64,000 nucleotides of DNA from Pseudomonas putida (GCA_029953615.1 CP124529.1:3038501-3102500), one strand, 5' to 3'; shown: positions 9,646 through 20,352, counted from the first letter of the stretch. Made by a program: numbers and translations. The notes: generated from the letters alone by a model not told the origin.

Positions 9646-10664
9646 TACAGGGTCTCCTTGGTCTTGGCCTGGGGTTTGTCATTGGCGTTGCGGGTAGCCA
9701 GCAGGCGCTTGCCCAGGCCGGCCAGGCCGCCCCACAGGCCACCACGCATGAACACCACCACCAGGATCAGGATCACCCCCAGCAGCATCAGCCAGCGCGG
9801 CCACAGTTCTGACAGCACATCACCCAGCAACACGATGGCGCCGGCCCCCAGCAGCGAGCCGAACAGCGAGCCGGTGCCGCCGACGATGGTCATGATCAGA
9901 ATGTTCTCGCTCATCATCAGGTCGATGTTCGACAGCGGCGCAAAGTGCAGCAGCATGGCGTACAGCGCCCCGGCGATACCGGTGATGGCCCCCGACAGCA
10001 TGAACACCAGGATCTTGAAGTGGCGGGTGTCGTAGCCGATGGCTGCGGCGCGGGTCTCGTTTTCGCGGATGGCCAGCAGAGTGCTGCCGAATGGCGAGCG
10101 GATCACCCGCAAGGCGCCGGCAAAGATCAGCAGGAATAGCACCGCGACGAACACATAGAAGTGCCGTGGGTCGGCCAGGTCGACCAGCACATGGCCGGCG
10201 ATTTCGATATTGGGCCTAGGCACATCGAGCAGGCCGTTGTCTCCGCCGGTCCAGCCGCTGAGGGTGTAGGCCAGGAAGTAGGCCATCTGGCTGAAGGCCA
10301 GGGTCAGCATGACGAAGTAGATGCCCGTGCGGCGGATCGCCAGGGCACCGACCAGCAGCGCCAGGAAGGCACCGAACACGGCTGCGCCCAGCAGCGCGGC
10401 GAACATGCCCCACTGCAGGTGGATCATCAGCAGCGCTGCGCCATAGGCGCCCACGCCAAAGAAGATGCCTTGGCCGAACGACAGCAGGCCGGTGTAACCG
10501 AGCAGTAGGTTGCAGGCCAGCGCCGCCAGGGCAAAGATCAGGATCTCAGTGGCCAGGGTGGCCGATGGCAGCAGCAGTGGCAGCGCCACCAGGCTGGCGA
10601 CCACCAGCAACAGCAGGGTCGGGGCGCGGCCCTTGGCGACCGGCAAAGGGTTTTTTTCGCTCAT
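9645..10664 (-). CDS. livM: Liv-type ABC transporter permease LivM
   Basis: This 339-residue polytopic inner-membrane permease has about nine hydrophobic helices. The conserved GYTGLLSFGQGIFFGVGAY and the EAA-like region near IRENETRAAAIGYD mark the LivM family, and YDTRHFKILVFMLSGAITGIAGAL is diagnostic. I start it at 10664 (MSEKNPLPV), whose ATG follows the livH stop in a TGAGATG overlap. The longer reading begins inside livH. It would pair with LivH to form the channel. Confidence 0.9.
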
Positions 10665-10665
10665 C

Positions 10666-11526
10666 TCAGGCTCTCCCGAACAGGCCATAGGGACGGACCA
10701 GGATCACGGCGGCCATGGCGCCGTAGATCATCAGGCTGGCGCCTTGCGGCCAGAGGCTGGTCATCATGCTTTGCACCACACCCACCAGCAGGCCGCCGAC
10801 CAGTGCACCGCCGAACGAGCCCATGCCGCCGATCACCACCACCACGAAGGCGATGCCGAGGATTTCCGGGCCGACGAAGGGCTGGGCACCGCGCAGCGGC
10901 GCGAACAGCACACCCGCCACACCGGCCAGGCCCACGCCCAGGGCGAAAGTCAGGGAGAACAGGCGGAAGATGTTGGTGCCCAGCAGTGACACGGTTTCGG
11001 TGCTTTCGCTGCCGGCCCGCACCAGGGCGCCGAAGCGGGTGCGCTCCAGCAGCAGCCACAGGCCAAGGCCGATCAGCGCGGCGAAACCGATCAGGAACAG
11101 CCGGTAGTAGGGGTAGATGAAATCACCGACGATCAGCACCCCGCGCAGCTCCGGCGGCACCGCGATGTTCTTGCCCACCGGGCCCCAGATCAGTACCGAG
11201 GCTTCCTGGATGATCAGCGCGATACCAAGGGTGACAAGGATCTGGAACGTGTGTGGCAGGTGGTAGATGCGCTTGATCAGCAGGCGCTCGACCGCCCAGG
11301 CCAGCGCTGCCACCACCAGGGGGGCGATCAGCAGGGCAAGCCAGAAGTTGCCGGTAATGGCGACAGCGGTGTAGCACAGGTAGGCGCCCAGCAAGAAAAA
11401 CGCGCCGTGGGCAAAGTTGACGAAGTTGAGCAGGCCGAAAATGATCGTCAGGCCAACGGCGATGAGGAAGTAGATCATCCCCAGGCCCAGGCCGTTGAGC
11501 AGTTGGAACAGGTACAAATCGAGCAT
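10666..11526 (-). CDS. livH: Liv-type ABC transporter permease LivH
   Basis: This 286-residue inner-membrane permease has the family motifs GLGMIYFLIAVGLTIIFGLLNFVNFAHGAFFLLGAY and, near the end, VVVIGGMGSFGGALVGGLL, which I cite only as landmarks. The start at 11526 (MLDLYLFQ) is chosen because the upstream 27 codons of the open frame are not hydrophobic and overlap the gap after the binding-protein gene. It is the first permease of the unit, 65 bases downstream of the binding-protein gene. Confidence 0.9.
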   Translation of the reverse strand: MLDLYLFQLLNGLGLGMIYFLIAVGLTIIFGLLNFVNFAHGAFFLLGAYLCYTAVAITGNFWLALLIAPLVVAALAWAVERLLIKRIYHLPHTFQILVTLGIALIIQEASVLIWGPVGKNIAVPPELRGVLIVGDFIYPYYRLFLIGFAALIGLGLWLLLERTRFGALVRAGSESTETVSLLGTNIFRLFSLTFALGVGLAGVAGVLFAPLRGAQPFVGPEILGIAFVVVVIGGMGSFGGALVGGLLVGVVQSMMTSLWPQGASLMIYGAMAAVILVRPYGLFGRA

Positions 11527-11591
11527 GAGCGTGCCCTCGACAGCGCGCGGTGCGGCTGCCTGTACGAGTGTGTGTGACTGACGCCGCGGCT

Positions 11592-12794
11592 TCAGGCCAG
11601 GGCGCAACCGGTGTGGTCGACTTCGACGAACGAGCGGCCCGAACTGATGACTTCGGCCAGGTCGTCCTCGTCGCGCATCTGCGCCTGGGGCTTGCCGCGC
11701 AGCAGGTAGTAATCCTTGAGCACCTGGTGGTCGCCCGGGCGGATCAGTTCTTCACCGGTCGGGCCCTGGAAGCGCATGCCCTGCAGCGCCGCAGACACGG
11801 CCGCACCATCCAGGCTGCCGGCCTTGATGATGGCTTCGAGCATGACCTTGGTGCCGATGTAGTCGGCCGCCAGCGGGTAGTTGGGGTTGATGCCATAGGC
11901 CTTGCGGGTGGCCGCGACCAGCTGTTTGTTCAGTGGGGTATCGACCTGGTGCCAGTATTGCGCGCCCAGGTACACGCCTTCGAGGACGTCGCTGCCCAGC
12001 TCCTGGAACTGGTCGAGGCCGGCGGACCACACCATCAGCACTTTCATGCGCTCCTTGATGCCGAAGTTCACTGCCTGGCGCAGGGCGTTGGATGCCTGGC
12101 TGCCAAAGTTGAGCAGCACCAGCACGTCGGGCTTGGCGGCGATGGCGTTGGTCAGGTAGCCGGAAAACTCCTGCTCCTGCAGCGAGTGGTAGCTGTTGCC
12201 GATGTGTTCCACGCCGAGCTCGGCGAACACCTTGCGGGCATTGTCCAGCAGGGCATCGCCGAACACGTACTGGGGGGTGATGGTGTACCAGCGCTTGGCC
12301 TGGGGCAGCTGGCGAATCATCGGCACCAGCGTTTCGCGAATGGCGCCGTAGGTGGGCACCGACCAGCGGAAGGTCGAGGCGTTGCAGTCCTTGCCGGTGA
12401 TTTCGTCGGCGCCCACAGGCGTCATGAACACGCCGCCGGCCTTGTGGATTTCCTTCGACACCGCCAGTGCCGAGGACGACAGGGTACAGCCCTGGAAGAA
12501 GCGTGCGCCATCCTGACCGATGGCTTCCTGCACCTTGCGCACCGCCTTGCCGGCGTTGCCTTCGGTGTCGATGACCTTGTACTTGAGCGGGTGGCCGAGC
12601 AGTTGCGGGTGTTCGGCGATGGCCAGACGCGAGCCCATGTCGGCGTACTTGCCGTAACTGGCGAAGGCGCCAGACATCGACTTGAGCCCATAGAAGGTCA
12701 ACGGTTGGTCGGCGAATGCCCGGTGCGCCCCCAGGGGGAGGCTACCTAAGGCACCCAGGGCAAGGCCTGCCTTGAGCAGGGTACGTCTTTGCAT
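11592..12794 (-). CDS. Periplasmic substrate-binding protein of the Liv/urea-type ABC transporter
   Basis: This 400-residue type I periplasmic binding protein has an N-terminal export signal (MQRRTLLKAGLALGALGSL, cut near AFA-DQP). The RR pair followed by hydrophobic residues resembles a twin-arginine signal. The mature part has the two-lobe pattern of the Leu/Ile/Val- or urea-binding family (KVIDTEGNAGKAVRKVQEAI, DYIGTKVMLEAIIKAG). It is the promoter-proximal gene of the transport unit and probably the most highly translated. Its ligand defines the transporter; context with an amidase and a carbamoylase suggests an amide or ureide. Confidence 0.85.
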   Translation of the reverse strand: MQRRTLLKAGLALGALGSLPLGAHRAFADQPLTFYGLKSMSGAFASYGKYADMGSRLAIAEHPQLLGHPLKYKVIDTEGNAGKAVRKVQEAIGQDGARFFQGCTLSSSALAVSKEIHKAGGVFMTPVGADEITGKDCNASTFRWSVPTYGAIRETLVPMIRQLPQAKRWYTITPQYVFGDALLDNARKVFAELGVEHIGNSYHSLQEQEFSGYLTNAIAAKPDVLVLLNFGSQASNALRQAVNFGIKERMKVLMVWSAGLDQFQELGSDVLEGVYLGAQYWHQVDTPLNKQLVAATRKAYGINPNYPLAADYIGTKVMLEAIIKAGSLDGAAVSAALQGMRFQGPTGEELIRPGDHQVLKDYYLLRGKPQAQMRDEDDLAEVISSGRSFVEVDHTGCALA

Positions 12795-12884
12795 GAGTAA
12801 CTCCTTGGTTGTGGTTATTAGGCAGGAGTGGCAATGACAAAGCGGGTACGGCCGGGCCTGTGTGCAGGCCTCTTTCCAGGCGGA

Positions 12885-13664
12885 TCAGTGGTGGTGTTCG
12901 AACTCCAGCAGGAAATTGCGGGCAACCTCGCCTTCCAGCGCGGTCATGTGGTGTTCGGCGTCGCACATGTGTTCGTGCATCAGCCGGCGGACGGCGGGCT
13001 CATCGCTGGCGCGCAGGGCGGTGAGCAGTTGCTTGTGGTAGGCGATGTTGGCAGCGGCGAACTGCTGGCGCTTGGGCAGGTAGGCCTTTTTCAGCACCAC
13101 CAGGTCGCGCAGCAGGTCGTTTAGGAACACCGCCATGAAACGCAGCAACGGGTTGGAGCAGCGATCAGCCAGCAGGGTGTGGAACTCCAGCTCCGCCAGG
13201 CGCTGTTCACGCTGGCCTTCCTCGCTGTCCTCCGGTGCGCTGCAGAAGTCGATGTTGGCCTGCAGCGCGGCGTAGTCGGCTTCGCTCAGCTTGCCCATTA
13301 CCGACACCGCCAGCTCCACCTCGATGACCTTGCGCAGCTGGTACACCTGCTCGCCGTCCAGGTGCTGGAAGTGCAGGTAGTTGCGCAGCGCGCGGCTGGC
13401 AGGTTCGGTGCCTACTTCATTGAGGTAGGCGCCACCGCTCGGGCCAGTGCGCGTGCTGACCAGGCCCTCGACCTCAAGCGCCTTGAGCGCTTCGCGGGCG
13501 GTGCCTTTGGAGCATTCGAAATGCTCCATCAGCTCACGCTCGGTAGGCAGGCGGTCGCCGGGGTGCAGTGCTTCGGTGACGATCGAGCGCTTTACCGATT
13601 CGACGATCACATCGGACAGCTTCTGCCGCTTGCGTTTGGGTTTGAGCATTTCGCTATTTTTCAT
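12885..13664 (-). CDS. GntR-family (FadR subfamily) transcriptional regulator
   Basis: This 259-residue DNA-binding regulator has an N-terminal winged helix (GDRLPTERELMEHFECSKGTAREALKALEVEGLV, cited as a landmark) and a C-terminal all-helical FCD domain with metal/ligand-type His residues (EFHTLLADR, HMTALEGEV). It lies directly upstream of, and in the same direction as, the liv-type transporter. It is therefore the probable local regulator, acting as a repressor relieved by the transported compound. The start at 13664 gives MKNSEMLKPKRKR; the Met at codon 6 is an alternative. Confidence 0.87.
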   Translation of the reverse strand: MKNSEMLKPKRKRQKLSDVIVESVKRSIVTEALHPGDRLPTERELMEHFECSKGTAREALKALEVEGLVSTRTGPSGGAYLNEVGTEPASRALRNYLHFQHLDGEQVYQLRKVIEVELAVSVMGKLSEADYAALQANIDFCSAPEDSEEGQREQRLAELEFHTLLADRCSNPLLRFMAVFLNDLLRDLVVLKKAYLPKRQQFAAANIAYHKQLLTALRASDEPAVRRLMHEHMCDAEHHMTALEGEVARNFLLEFEHHH

Positions 13665-13782
13665 ATTTATGCGGATAAATAGGATTTAGCGAGTTTTGCC
13701 GGGGCGGGTCAATGCTGGCGGCGGGGGAGGGGTCGCAAATGGTGCGAAAGGGTCGGGGAGGGATAAGTGATGCTGGATTCAC

Positions 13783-13877
13783 TGGCCTCTTCGCGGGCAC
13801 GCCCGCTCCCACTGGTACTGCAAAAGGCCCAAGGCCTGCAGGGTTCCTGTGGGAGCGGGCGTGCCCGCGAAGGGGTT
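13783..13877. repeat. Inverted pair of REP elements (gcctcttcgcgggc family)
   Basis: Two facing copies flank a 40-base spacer between the FadR-type regulator gene and the next small gene. The cores are GGCCTCTTCGCGGGCACGCC and its reverse complement. Nothing else is visible in the 13665-13891 gap apart from promoter-length sequence upstream of the regulator. Confidence 0.86.
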
Positions 13878-13891
13878 CAGGTGATTCAGGT

Positions 13892-14122
13892 TCAGTTCTG
13901 GCGGCCGGGGCCCTGTTGCAGGTGCGCCTGGCTGCAATACCACTCGTTGCCCTGCTGCAGTGCCCGGTCATTGGGCAGGTGCACGCCGCAATGGGCGCAG
14001 CGCACCATCTTCAGCGGCGCATCCAGCTTCGCCTCGGGGTGCGACTGTTGGCTGGCTTTGAACTTGCGCCACAGCCAGAACGCGGCGGCGATCAGGGCGA
14101 TCCAGAAAAGTAGGCGAACCAT
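13892..14122 (-). CDS. Small membrane-anchored protein with CxxC-type zinc motif (PP0621-like)
   Basis: This 76-residue protein has one N-terminal transmembrane helix (VRLLFWIALIAAAFWLW), a basic linker and a C-terminal treble-clef-like metal site: MVRCAHCGVHLP, then EWYCSQAH. This is the arrangement of a small family conserved next to bamD in pseudomonads (the PP0621 family, from memory). The start at 14122 places the helix at the N-terminus; the longer open frame reaches into the bamD terminator. Its function is unknown. It may bind zinc at the cytoplasmic membrane face. Confidence 0.8.
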   Translation of the reverse strand: MVRLLFWIALIAAAFWLWRKFKASQQSHPEAKLDAPLKMVRCAHCGVHLPNDRALQQGNEWYCSQAHLQQGPGRQN

Positions 14123-14172
14123 GGTGTCCAGCTTGTCGGTTGAAGAAGCCGACAGTCTAGGACGCGGCCAAC

Positions 14173-14200
14173 AAAAAAGGGAGGCCCGAGGCCTCCCTTT
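14173..14200 (-). terminator. Rho-independent terminator of bamD
   Basis: A perfect GGGAGGCC/GGCCTCCC hairpin with a short loop is followed, in the minus direction, by six T. It lies 17 bases after the bamD stop. Confidence 0.85.
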
Positions 14201-14216
14201 CATGTAGCGCTGTGTA

Positions 14217-15236
14217 TCAGTCGAACAGACCAAAGGTCATGTAGCTGAACCAGGAGCGGTCCTTCTCGGCTTCCTTCGGCCCTTCCGGCACGATCGGGTC
14301 ACCGTTCTCGTCAGTCGGCAGCAACTCGCGTGGCATCTCGTCACGCGCGTCCTGGAACTGCTTGACCACGTCCTGGTTGGCGCGGGTTTCGCCCGGCGGC
14401 AGCGGGGTGTCGGTTTCGATCAGGCCCAGGGTGGCCTTGGACAGCCAGCCACGGCCGTCAGACTCGGTCTGCTTGGGCTGGAACTCGCCATCTGCCAGGC
14501 TCGGGTGGTCCGGGTAGTTGAGCTTGAGGGTTTCCAGGCTGGTGGCGGCCAGTTCGTCCAGGTGCATCTTCTGGTACGCCTCGACCATCACCGCCAGGCC
14601 GTCGCCGACCGATGGGGTTTCCTGGAAGTTCTCCACCACGTAGCGGCCACGGTTGGCAGCGGCTACATAGGCCTGGCGGCTCAGGTAGTAGTCGGCCACA
14701 TGGATTTCGTACGAAGCCAGCAGGTTGCGCAGGTAGATCATGCGCTGCTTGGCGTCGGGCGCGTAGCGGCTGTTGGGGAAGCGGCTGGTCAGCTGGGCGA
14801 ACTCGTTGTACGAGTCGCGGGCAGCGCCCGGGTCACGCTTGGTCATGTCCAGCGGCAGGAAGCGCGCCACCAGGCCACGGTCCTGGTCGAACGAGGTCAG
14901 GCCCTTGAGGTAGTAGGCGTAGTCGACGTTCGGGTGCTGCGGGTGCAGGCGGATAAAGCGCTCGGCCGCCGACTTGGCCGCCTCGGGCTCGGAGTTCTTG
15001 TAGTTGGCGTAGATCAGCTCGAGCTGCGCCTGGTCGGCATAGCGGCCAAACGGGTAGCGCGACTCCAGGGCCTTGAGCTTGTTCACGGCGCTGGTGTAGC
15101 TGGAGTTGTCCAGGTCAGCTTGTGCCTGCTGGTACAGCTCGGCCTCGCTGAGGTTCTCGTCAATCACTTCTTTATTGGAGGAACAGGCCGCGGTGAGCCC
15201 GAGGATGGCGATCAGCAGCAGGTGTTTCACTTGCAT
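14217..15236 (-). CDS. bamD: Outer membrane protein assembly factor BamD
   Basis: This 339-residue lipoprotein is an essential component of the BAM beta-barrel assembly complex on the periplasmic face of the outer membrane. The signal peptide [18 protein letters not shown] ends in a lipobox with Cys18. TPR-like helices follow ([21 protein letters not shown], cited in part). The C-terminal extension rich in Pro and Asp is typical of Pseudomonas BamD. I chose the ATG at 15236 because it begins the lipoprotein signal; the open frame upstream covers the divergent rluD gene. It is divergent from rluD across 147 bases. Confidence 0.95.
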   Translation of the reverse strand: MQVKHLLLIAILGLTAACSSNKEVIDENLSEAELYQQAQADLDNSSYTSAVNKLKALESRYPFGRYADQAQLELIYANYKNSEPEAAKSAAERFIRLHPQHPNVDYAYYLKGLTSFDQDRGLVARFLPLDMTKRDPGAARDSYNEFAQLTSRFPNSRYAPDAKQRMIYLRNLLASYEIHVADYYLSRQAYVAAANRGRYVVENFQETPSVGDGLAVMVEAYQKMHLDELAATSLETLKLNYPDHPSLADGEFQPKQTESDGRGWLSKATLGLIETDTPLPPGETRANQDVVKQFQDARDEMPRELLPTDENGDPIVPEGPKEAEKDRSWFSYMTFGLFD

Positions 15237-15383
15237 GGCGGCTTGCGTCCCTTTGACGGCCGCTGTCTTGGGCGGTGCCGTCCTGTTATGATGAGCGCCC
15301 CGGCCAACCCCGGGACAAAAGAAGTCGTATTTAACCACAAGCTCGCAGCCGAAACCAAAGGCTGTGCGCCCGCCGAATCGAGC

Positions 15384-16346
15384 ATGTCCGAGATCATTCA
15401 ACTTAGCGCAGAGGTCCCGTCCGAACTGGGCGGTCAACGCCTCGACCAGGTCGCCGCCCAATTGTTCGCCGAGTACTCGCGTTCCCGGCTGACTTCGTGG
15501 ATCAAAGAAGGCCGCCTGACGGTCGACGGTGCCGTGGTGCGCCCTCGAGACCTCGTCCATGGTGGCTCGCAACTTGTCCTGGAGGCCGAGCAGGAAGCCC
15601 AGGGCGAGTGGGTCGCCGAAGATATCGAGCTGGATATCGTCTACGAAGACGACCATATCATGGTGATCAACAAGCCTGCCGGGCTGGTTGTGCACCCGGC
15701 CGCCGGGCATGCCAGCGGGACTTTGCTCAATGCACTGCTGCACCACGTGCCTGACATCGTCAACGTACCACGCGCCGGCATCGTCCACCGCCTGGACAAG
15801 GACACCACCGGCCTGATGGTGGTGGCCAAGACCTTGCAGGCGCAGACCCGGCTGGTCGAGCAGATGCAGGCGCGCAAGGTCAGCCGTATCTACGAGTGCA
15901 TCGTGATTGGCGTGGTCACTGCCGGCGGCAAGATCGATGCCCCGATCGGCCGCCACGGCGGCATGCGCCAGCGCATGGCGGTCACCGACGGCGGCAAGCC
16001 GGCGGTAAGCCACTACCGTGTTCTCAAGCGCTTCCGCTCGCACACCCACGTGCGGGTCAAGCTGGAAACCGGCCGTACCCACCAGATTCGCGTGCACATG
16101 GCCCACGTCGGCTTCCCGTTGGTCGGCGACCAGACCTACGGCGGGCGCTTCCGTATTCCGCCGGCAGCCAGCCCGACCATGGTCGAGGCGGTGAAAACCT
16201 TCCCGCGTCAGGCACTGCATGCCCGCTTCCTGGCATTGGCCCACCCGATTACCGGTGAAGTCATGAAGTGGGAATCGCCGCTGCCGGATGACTTCGTCTG
16301 GTTGCTGTCGCTGCTGAACCAGGACCGCGAGAGCTTTATCGGATGA
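15384..16346 (+). CDS. rluD: 23S rRNA pseudouridine(1911/1915/1917) synthase RluD
   Basis: This 320-residue enzyme converts uridines in helix 69 of 23S rRNA to pseudouridine. An N-terminal S4 RNA-binding domain (about residues 17-75, [10 protein letters not shown] ... TVDGAVV) precedes the RluA-type catalytic domain with [12 protein letters not shown]; Asp138 is the nucleophile. [19 protein letters not shown] is the conserved late motif. The start at 15384 fits this domain layout; the frame is open far upstream only through the opposite-strand bamD gene. The stop overlaps the pgeF start (ATGA). Confidence 0.95.
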   Translation: MSEIIQLSAEVPSELGGQRLDQVAAQLFAEYSRSRLTSWIKEGRLTVDGAVVRPRDLVHGGSQLVLEAEQEAQGEWVAEDIELDIVYEDDHIMVINKPAGLVVHPAAGHASGTLLNALLHHVPDIVNVPRAGIVHRLDKDTTGLMVVAKTLQAQTRLVEQMQARKVSRIYECIVIGVVTAGGKIDAPIGRHGGMRQRMAVTDGGKPAVSHYRVLKRFRSHTHVRVKLETGRTHQIRVHMAHVGFPLVGDQTYGGRFRIPPAASPTMVEAVKTFPRQALHARFLALAHPITGEVMKWESPLPDDFVWLLSLLNQDRESFIG

Positions 16347-17083
16347 GTGGCCTGACCCAGTCGCTGCTGTTCCCCGACTGGCCGGCCCCGGCCTCGGTGC
16401 GCGCCTGTGTCACCACCCGCCAGGGCGGCATCAGCCTGCCGCCCTATGAAACCTTCAACCTTGGCGACCATGTAGGGGACGACCCTGCCGCGGTGGCCGA
16501 GAACCGTCGTCGCCTGAGCGACGAATTCGCCATCCAGCCGGCCTGGCTCAAGCAAGTGCATGGGCTGGTGGTGGCGGATGCCGACCCGGCCGTGGTGGCC
16601 GAGGCCGACGCCAGCTGGACCGACCAGCCTGGCATCGCCTGCACCGTGATGACTGCCGATTGCCTGCCTGTGCTGTTCTGCGACCGGGCCGGTACCCGCG
16701 TGGCGGCAGCGCATGCTGGCTGGCGCGGGCTGGCTGGTGGTGTGCTGGAGGCTACCCTGGATCGCCTGGCACTGCCGCCCGAAGAGGTGCTGGTGTGGCT
16801 GGGGCCGGCAATTGGCCCGCAGGCGTTCGAAGTGGGGCTGGAGGTACGCGATGCCTTTACGGCGGTGCACCCGGAAGCGGCCAGGGCGTTTGTCGATGGT
16901 GCCCGGCCGGGCAAGCTGATGGCCGACATCTATGAGCTGGCACGCATTCGCCTGGCGGCGCGTGGGGTAACGGCCGTTTATGGCGGCGGCTGGTGCACGG
17001 TCAGTGACGAGCGGTTCTTCTCCTATCGCCGTACTCCGCAGGGTGGGCGGTTTGCTTCCCTGGTGTGGCTGGAGCCGCGCTAG
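16343..17083 (+). CDS. pgeF: Peptidoglycan editing factor PgeF (YfiH, multicopper-like)
   Basis: This 246-residue protein of the YfiH/LACC1 family keeps L-Ser out of peptidoglycan stem peptides by hydrolysing UDP-MurNAc-L-Ser. The family zinc/copper-site residues are visible in [20 protein letters not shown] and [19 protein letters not shown] near the C-terminus is also conserved. It overlaps rluD by four bases. Older annotations call this family laccase. The stop at 17083 is followed by a REP pair. Confidence 0.9.
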   Translation: MSGLTQSLLFPDWPAPASVRACVTTRQGGISLPPYETFNLGDHVGDDPAAVAENRRRLSDEFAIQPAWLKQVHGLVVADADPAVVAEADASWTDQPGIACTVMTADCLPVLFCDRAGTRVAAAHAGWRGLAGGVLEATLDRLALPPEEVLVWLGPAIGPQAFEVGLEVRDAFTAVHPEAARAFVDGARPGKLMADIYELARIRLAARGVTAVYGGGWCTVSDERFFSYRRTPQGGRFASLVWLEPR

Positions 17084-17090
17084 CCTGCAC

Positions 17091-17174
17091 GGGCCTCTTC
17101 GCGGGCACGCCCGCTCCCACAGGTAATTCACAACCGTAGAAACCTGTGGGAGCGGGCATGCCCGCGAATGCCCC
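17091..17174. repeat. Inverted pair of REP elements downstream of pgeF
   Basis: Two facing gcctcttcgcgggc-type units with a short spacer lie between pgeF and the clpB promoter. The right copy is slightly degenerate (CGCGAATGCCCC instead of CGCGAAGAGGCC). Confidence 0.84.
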
Positions 17175-17215
17175 TCCGCCAATCCAACAGGTTGACATTG
17201 GTCAACCCCGCTACG

Positions 17216-17244
17216 CTTGAATCTTCCACAATCAGCCTTATCTA
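17216..17244 (+). promoter_or_regulatory. Putative sigma-32 (RpoH) heat-shock promoter of clpB
   Basis: CTTGAA at 17216-17221 and CCTTATCTA at 17236-17244 with a 14-base spacer resemble the RpoH consensus (CTTGAAA, then CCCCATnT). They lie 79 bases before the clpB start. ClpB is a classic RpoH target, which supports the reading. The -10 part is a loose match. Confidence 0.55.
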
Positions 17245-17322
17245 TAAGGTCATCTCAGGCAGGTTTCTTCATAAACAGGCGCTGTCCATCGCTCCGACCT
17301 GCCCTTTAAAGGAAGGTACCCC

Positions 17323-19887
17323 ATGCGAATAGACCGTTTGACCAGCAAGCTGCAGCTTGCAATATCCGATGCCCAATCCCTGGCCGTTGGCATGGACCAC
17401 CCCGCCATCGAGCCCGTGCACCTGTTGCAGGCACTGCTCGAGCAGCAGGGCGGTTCGATCAAGCCGCTGCTGATGCAGGTTGGCTTCGACATCAACAGCC
17501 TGCGCCAGGCGCTGGTGAAAGAACTCGACCAGCTACCGAAAATCCAGAACCCCACCGGCGACGTAAACATGTCGCAGGACCTGGCGCGGCTGCTCAACCA
17601 GGCCGACCGCCTGGCCCAGCAGAAGGGCGACCAGTTCATTTCCAGCGAGCTGGTGCTGCTCGCCGCAATGGACGAGAACAGCAAGCTCGGCAAGCTGTTG
17701 TTGGGCCAGGGCGTGACCAAGAAAGCGCTGGAAAACGCCATCAACAACCTGCGCGGCGGCGCGGCCGTGAACGACGCCAACGCCGAGGAATCGCGCCAGG
17801 CGCTGGACAAGTACACCGTCGACCTGACCAAGCGTGCCGAAGAAGGCAAGCTGGACCCGGTGATCGGCCGTGACGACGAAATCCGCCGTACCGTGCAGGT
17901 GCTGCAACGCCGCACCAAGAACAACCCGGTGCTGATCGGTGAGCCTGGCGTAGGTAAAACCGCCATCGCCGAAGGCCTGGCCCAGCGCATCATCAATGGT
18001 GAAGTACCCGACGGCCTCAAGGGCAAGCGCCTGCTGGCGCTGGACATGGGCGCATTGATTGCCGGTGCCAAGTACCGCGGCGAATTCGAAGAGCGCCTGA
18101 AAGGCCTGCTGAACGAGCTGTCCAAACAGGAAGGCCAGATCATCCTGTTCATCGACGAACTGCACACCATGGTCGGCGCCGGTAAAGGCGAGGGCGCCAT
18201 GGACGCCGGCAACATGCTCAAGCCGGCCCTGGCCCGTGGCGAGCTGCACTGCGTTGGCGCCACCACGCTGAACGAGTACCGCCAGTTCATCGAGAAGGAC
18301 GCGGCCCTGGAGCGCCGTTTCCAGAAGGTGCTGGTGGAGGAGCCGAGCGAGGAAGACACCATCGCTATCCTGCGTGGCCTGAAAGAGCGCTATGAGGTGC
18401 ACCACAAGGTGGCCATCACCGACGGCGCCATCATCGCTGCGGCCAAGCTCAGCCACCGCTACATCACCGACCGTCAGCTGCCGGACAAGGCCATCGACCT
18501 GATCGACGAAGCGGCCAGCCGCATCCGCATGGAGATCGACTCCAAGCCGGAAGTGCTCGACCGCCTCGATCGCCGCCTGATCCAGCTGAAAGTGGAATCG
18601 CAGGCGCTGAAGAAGGAAGAAGACGAAGCGGCGAAAAAACGCCTGGAGAAGCTGACCGAGGAAATCGAGCGGCTGGAGCGTGAGTACGCCGACCTGGAAG
18701 AAATCTGGGCCTCCGAAAAGGCCGAGGTGCAGGGCTCGGCGCAGATCCAGCAAAAGATCGAACAGGCCCGCCAGGAGCTGGAAGCCGCCCGTCGCAAAGG
18801 TGACCTTAGCCGCATGGCCGAGCTGCAGTACGGGGTGATCCCGGACCTGGAGCGCAGCCTGCAGATGGTCGACCAGCACGGCAAGACCGAGAACCAGTTG
18901 CTGCGCAACAAGGTTACCGAGGAAGAAATTGCCGAAGTGGTGTCGAAGTGGACCGGCATCCCGGTGGCCAAGATGCTCGAAGGCGAGCGTGAAAAGCTGC
19001 TGAAGATGGAAGCGCTGCTGCACCAGCGCGTGATCGGCCAGGGCGAAGCGGTAACCGCCGTGGCCAACGCCGTGCGCCGTTCGCGTGCCGGGCTGTCCGA
19101 CCCGAACCGGCCGAGTGGTTCGTTCATGTTCCTCGGCCCGACCGGGGTGGGCAAGACCGAGCTGTGCAAGGCGCTGGCCGAGTTCCTGTTCGACACCGAA
19201 GAGGCGATGGTGCGTATCGACATGTCCGAGTTCATGGAGAAGCATTCCGTGGCTCGCCTGATCGGCGCCCCACCAGGCTATGTAGGCTATGAAGAGGGCG
19301 GTTACCTGACCGAGGCGGTACGGCGCAAGCCCTACTCGGTGGTGCTGCTGGACGAAGTGGAGAAGGCCCACCCGGATGTGTTCAACGTGCTGCTGCAGGT
19401 GCTGGAAGACGGCCGCCTGACCGACAGCCACGGGCGCACCGTGGACTTCCGCAACACCGTGATCGTGATGACCTCCAACCTGGGCTCGGCGCAGATCCAG
19501 GAACTGGTGGGTGACCGCGAGGCACAGCGTGCGGCTGTGATGGATGCGGTGGGTTCGCACTTCCGTCCGGAATTCATTAACCGTATCGACGAAGTGGTGG
19601 TGTTCGAGCCGCTGGGCCGCGAGCAGATTGCCGGCATTACCGAAATCCAGCTGGGCCGCCTGCGCAGCCGCCTGCTGGAGCGCGAACTGTCGCTGAGCCT
19701 GAGCCCGGAGGCCTTGGACAAGCTGATTGCCGTGGGTTACGACCCGGTGTACGGCGCACGGCCGCTGAAGCGGGCGATCCAGCGCTGGATCGAAAACCCG
19801 TTGGCGCAGTTGATCTTGGCAGGCAAGTTCATGCCGGGGACGGCGATAACTGCCAAGGTGGAAGGCGACGAAATCGTCTTTGGCTGA
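17323..19887 (+). CDS. clpB: ATP-dependent disaggregase ClpB
   Basis: This 854-residue hexameric AAA+ chaperone resolubilises protein aggregates together with DnaK. It has an N-terminal Clp-N domain (residues 1-145), NBD1 with Walker A GEPGVGKT at 206-213 and [12 protein letters not shown], the coiled-coil middle domain (about 410-525) that contacts DnaK, and NBD2 with Walker [10 protein letters not shown] at 605-613 and [26 protein letters not shown] and [13 protein letters not shown] (pore loop) are intact. It is full length, sits behind a heat-shock-like promoter and is followed by a strong terminator. Confidence 0.97.
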   Translation: MRIDRLTSKLQLAISDAQSLAVGMDHPAIEPVHLLQALLEQQGGSIKPLLMQVGFDINSLRQALVKELDQLPKIQNPTGDVNMSQDLARLLNQADRLAQQKGDQFISSELVLLAAMDENSKLGKLLLGQGVTKKALENAINNLRGGAAVNDANAEESRQALDKYTVDLTKRAEEGKLDPVIGRDDEIRRTVQVLQRRTKNNPVLIGEPGVGKTAIAEGLAQRIINGEVPDGLKGKRLLALDMGALIAGAKYRGEFEERLKGLLNELSKQEGQIILFIDELHTMVGAGKGEGAMDAGNMLKPALARGELHCVGATTLNEYRQFIEKDAALERRFQKVLVEEPSEEDTIAILRGLKERYEVHHKVAITDGAIIAAAKLSHRYITDRQLPDKAIDLIDEAASRIRMEIDSKPEVLDRLDRRLIQLKVESQALKKEEDEAAKKRLEKLTEEIERLEREYADLEEIWASEKAEVQGSAQIQQKIEQARQELEAARRKGDLSRMAELQYGVIPDLERSLQMVDQHGKTENQLLRNKVTEEEIAEVVSKWTGIPVAKMLEGEREKLLKMEALLHQRVIGQGEAVTAVANAVRRSRAGLSDPNRPSGSFMFLGPTGVGKTELCKALAEFLFDTEEAMVRIDMSEFMEKHSVARLIGAPPGYVGYEEGGYLTEAVRRKPYSVVLLDEVEKAHPDVFNVLLQVLEDGRLTDSHGRTVDFRNTVIVMTSNLGSAQIQELVGDREAQRAAVMDAVGSHFRPEFINRIDEVVVFEPLGREQIAGITEIQLGRLRSRLLERELSLSLSPEALDKLIAVGYDPVYGARPLKRAIQRWIENPLAQLILAGKFMPGTAITAKVEGDEIVFG

Positions 19888-19901
19888 TCTGCTTCACCAT
19901 G

Positions 19902-19926
19902 AGCCCCGCTTTTGCGGGGCTTTTTC
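19902..19926 (+). terminator. Rho-independent terminator of clpB
   Basis: AGCCCCGC-TTTT-GCGGGGCT hairpin followed by a T run, 15 bases after the clpB stop. Confidence 0.9.
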
Positions 19927-19940
19927 TTGCCTGTTTTCCT

Positions 19941-20046
19941 GTGCCGGCCTCTTCGCGGGTAAACCCGCTCCCACAGGATTACCTACAGGTAAAAGGCCTG
20001 TGCAGTACCTGTGGGAGCGGGTTTACCCGCGAAGAGGCCGGCACAG
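19941..20046. repeat. Inverted pair of REP elements downstream of clpB
   Basis: Two long, nearly perfect facing copies (GTGCCGGCCTCTTCGCGGGT and its reverse complement) form the outer arms of a large hairpin of about 106 bases. This is the best-conserved REP pair in the window. Confidence 0.9.
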
Positions 20047-20230
20047 CCCCAGCAAATCCGGGGCTTTCCAGCCTTCTTGGATAACTTGCTGAAATTTTTG
20101 AAATTTTTGCTTGCATCTAAAATCGGGTGCCCCTAATATACGCCGCGTTGTCAGGCACCAAGCGAATCACCAGCAACATCGGTGGCCGCAAAACAACTTA
20201 CAAATCAGTAAGTTGAATGAAAAAAAGTGG

Positions 20231-20258
20231 TTGACAAGCAAAACGAAGAATGTAGAAT
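20231..20258 (+). promoter_or_regulatory. Sigma-70 promoter of the tRNA array
   Basis: TTGACA at 20231-20236 and TAGAAT at 20253-20258, 16 bases apart, are followed by the GC-rich discriminator AGCCGGCC. That discriminator is typical of stable-RNA promoters under stringent control. The first tRNA starts about 87 bases downstream. Confidence 0.8.
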
Positions 20259-20352
20259 AGCCGGCCTCAGCAGCTGTAACGCGAAAGCGTAAAGCCAAAG
20301 AGACCGAAGCTAACACAAGCTTCGAAGCTGTAAAGATGTGCCGAAGTTCAGT

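Noticed and set aside
14505..15383. Long N-terminal extension of the rluD frame
   Set aside because: It is antisense to bamD; high-GC sequence keeps the frame open. RluD homologues start at 15384.
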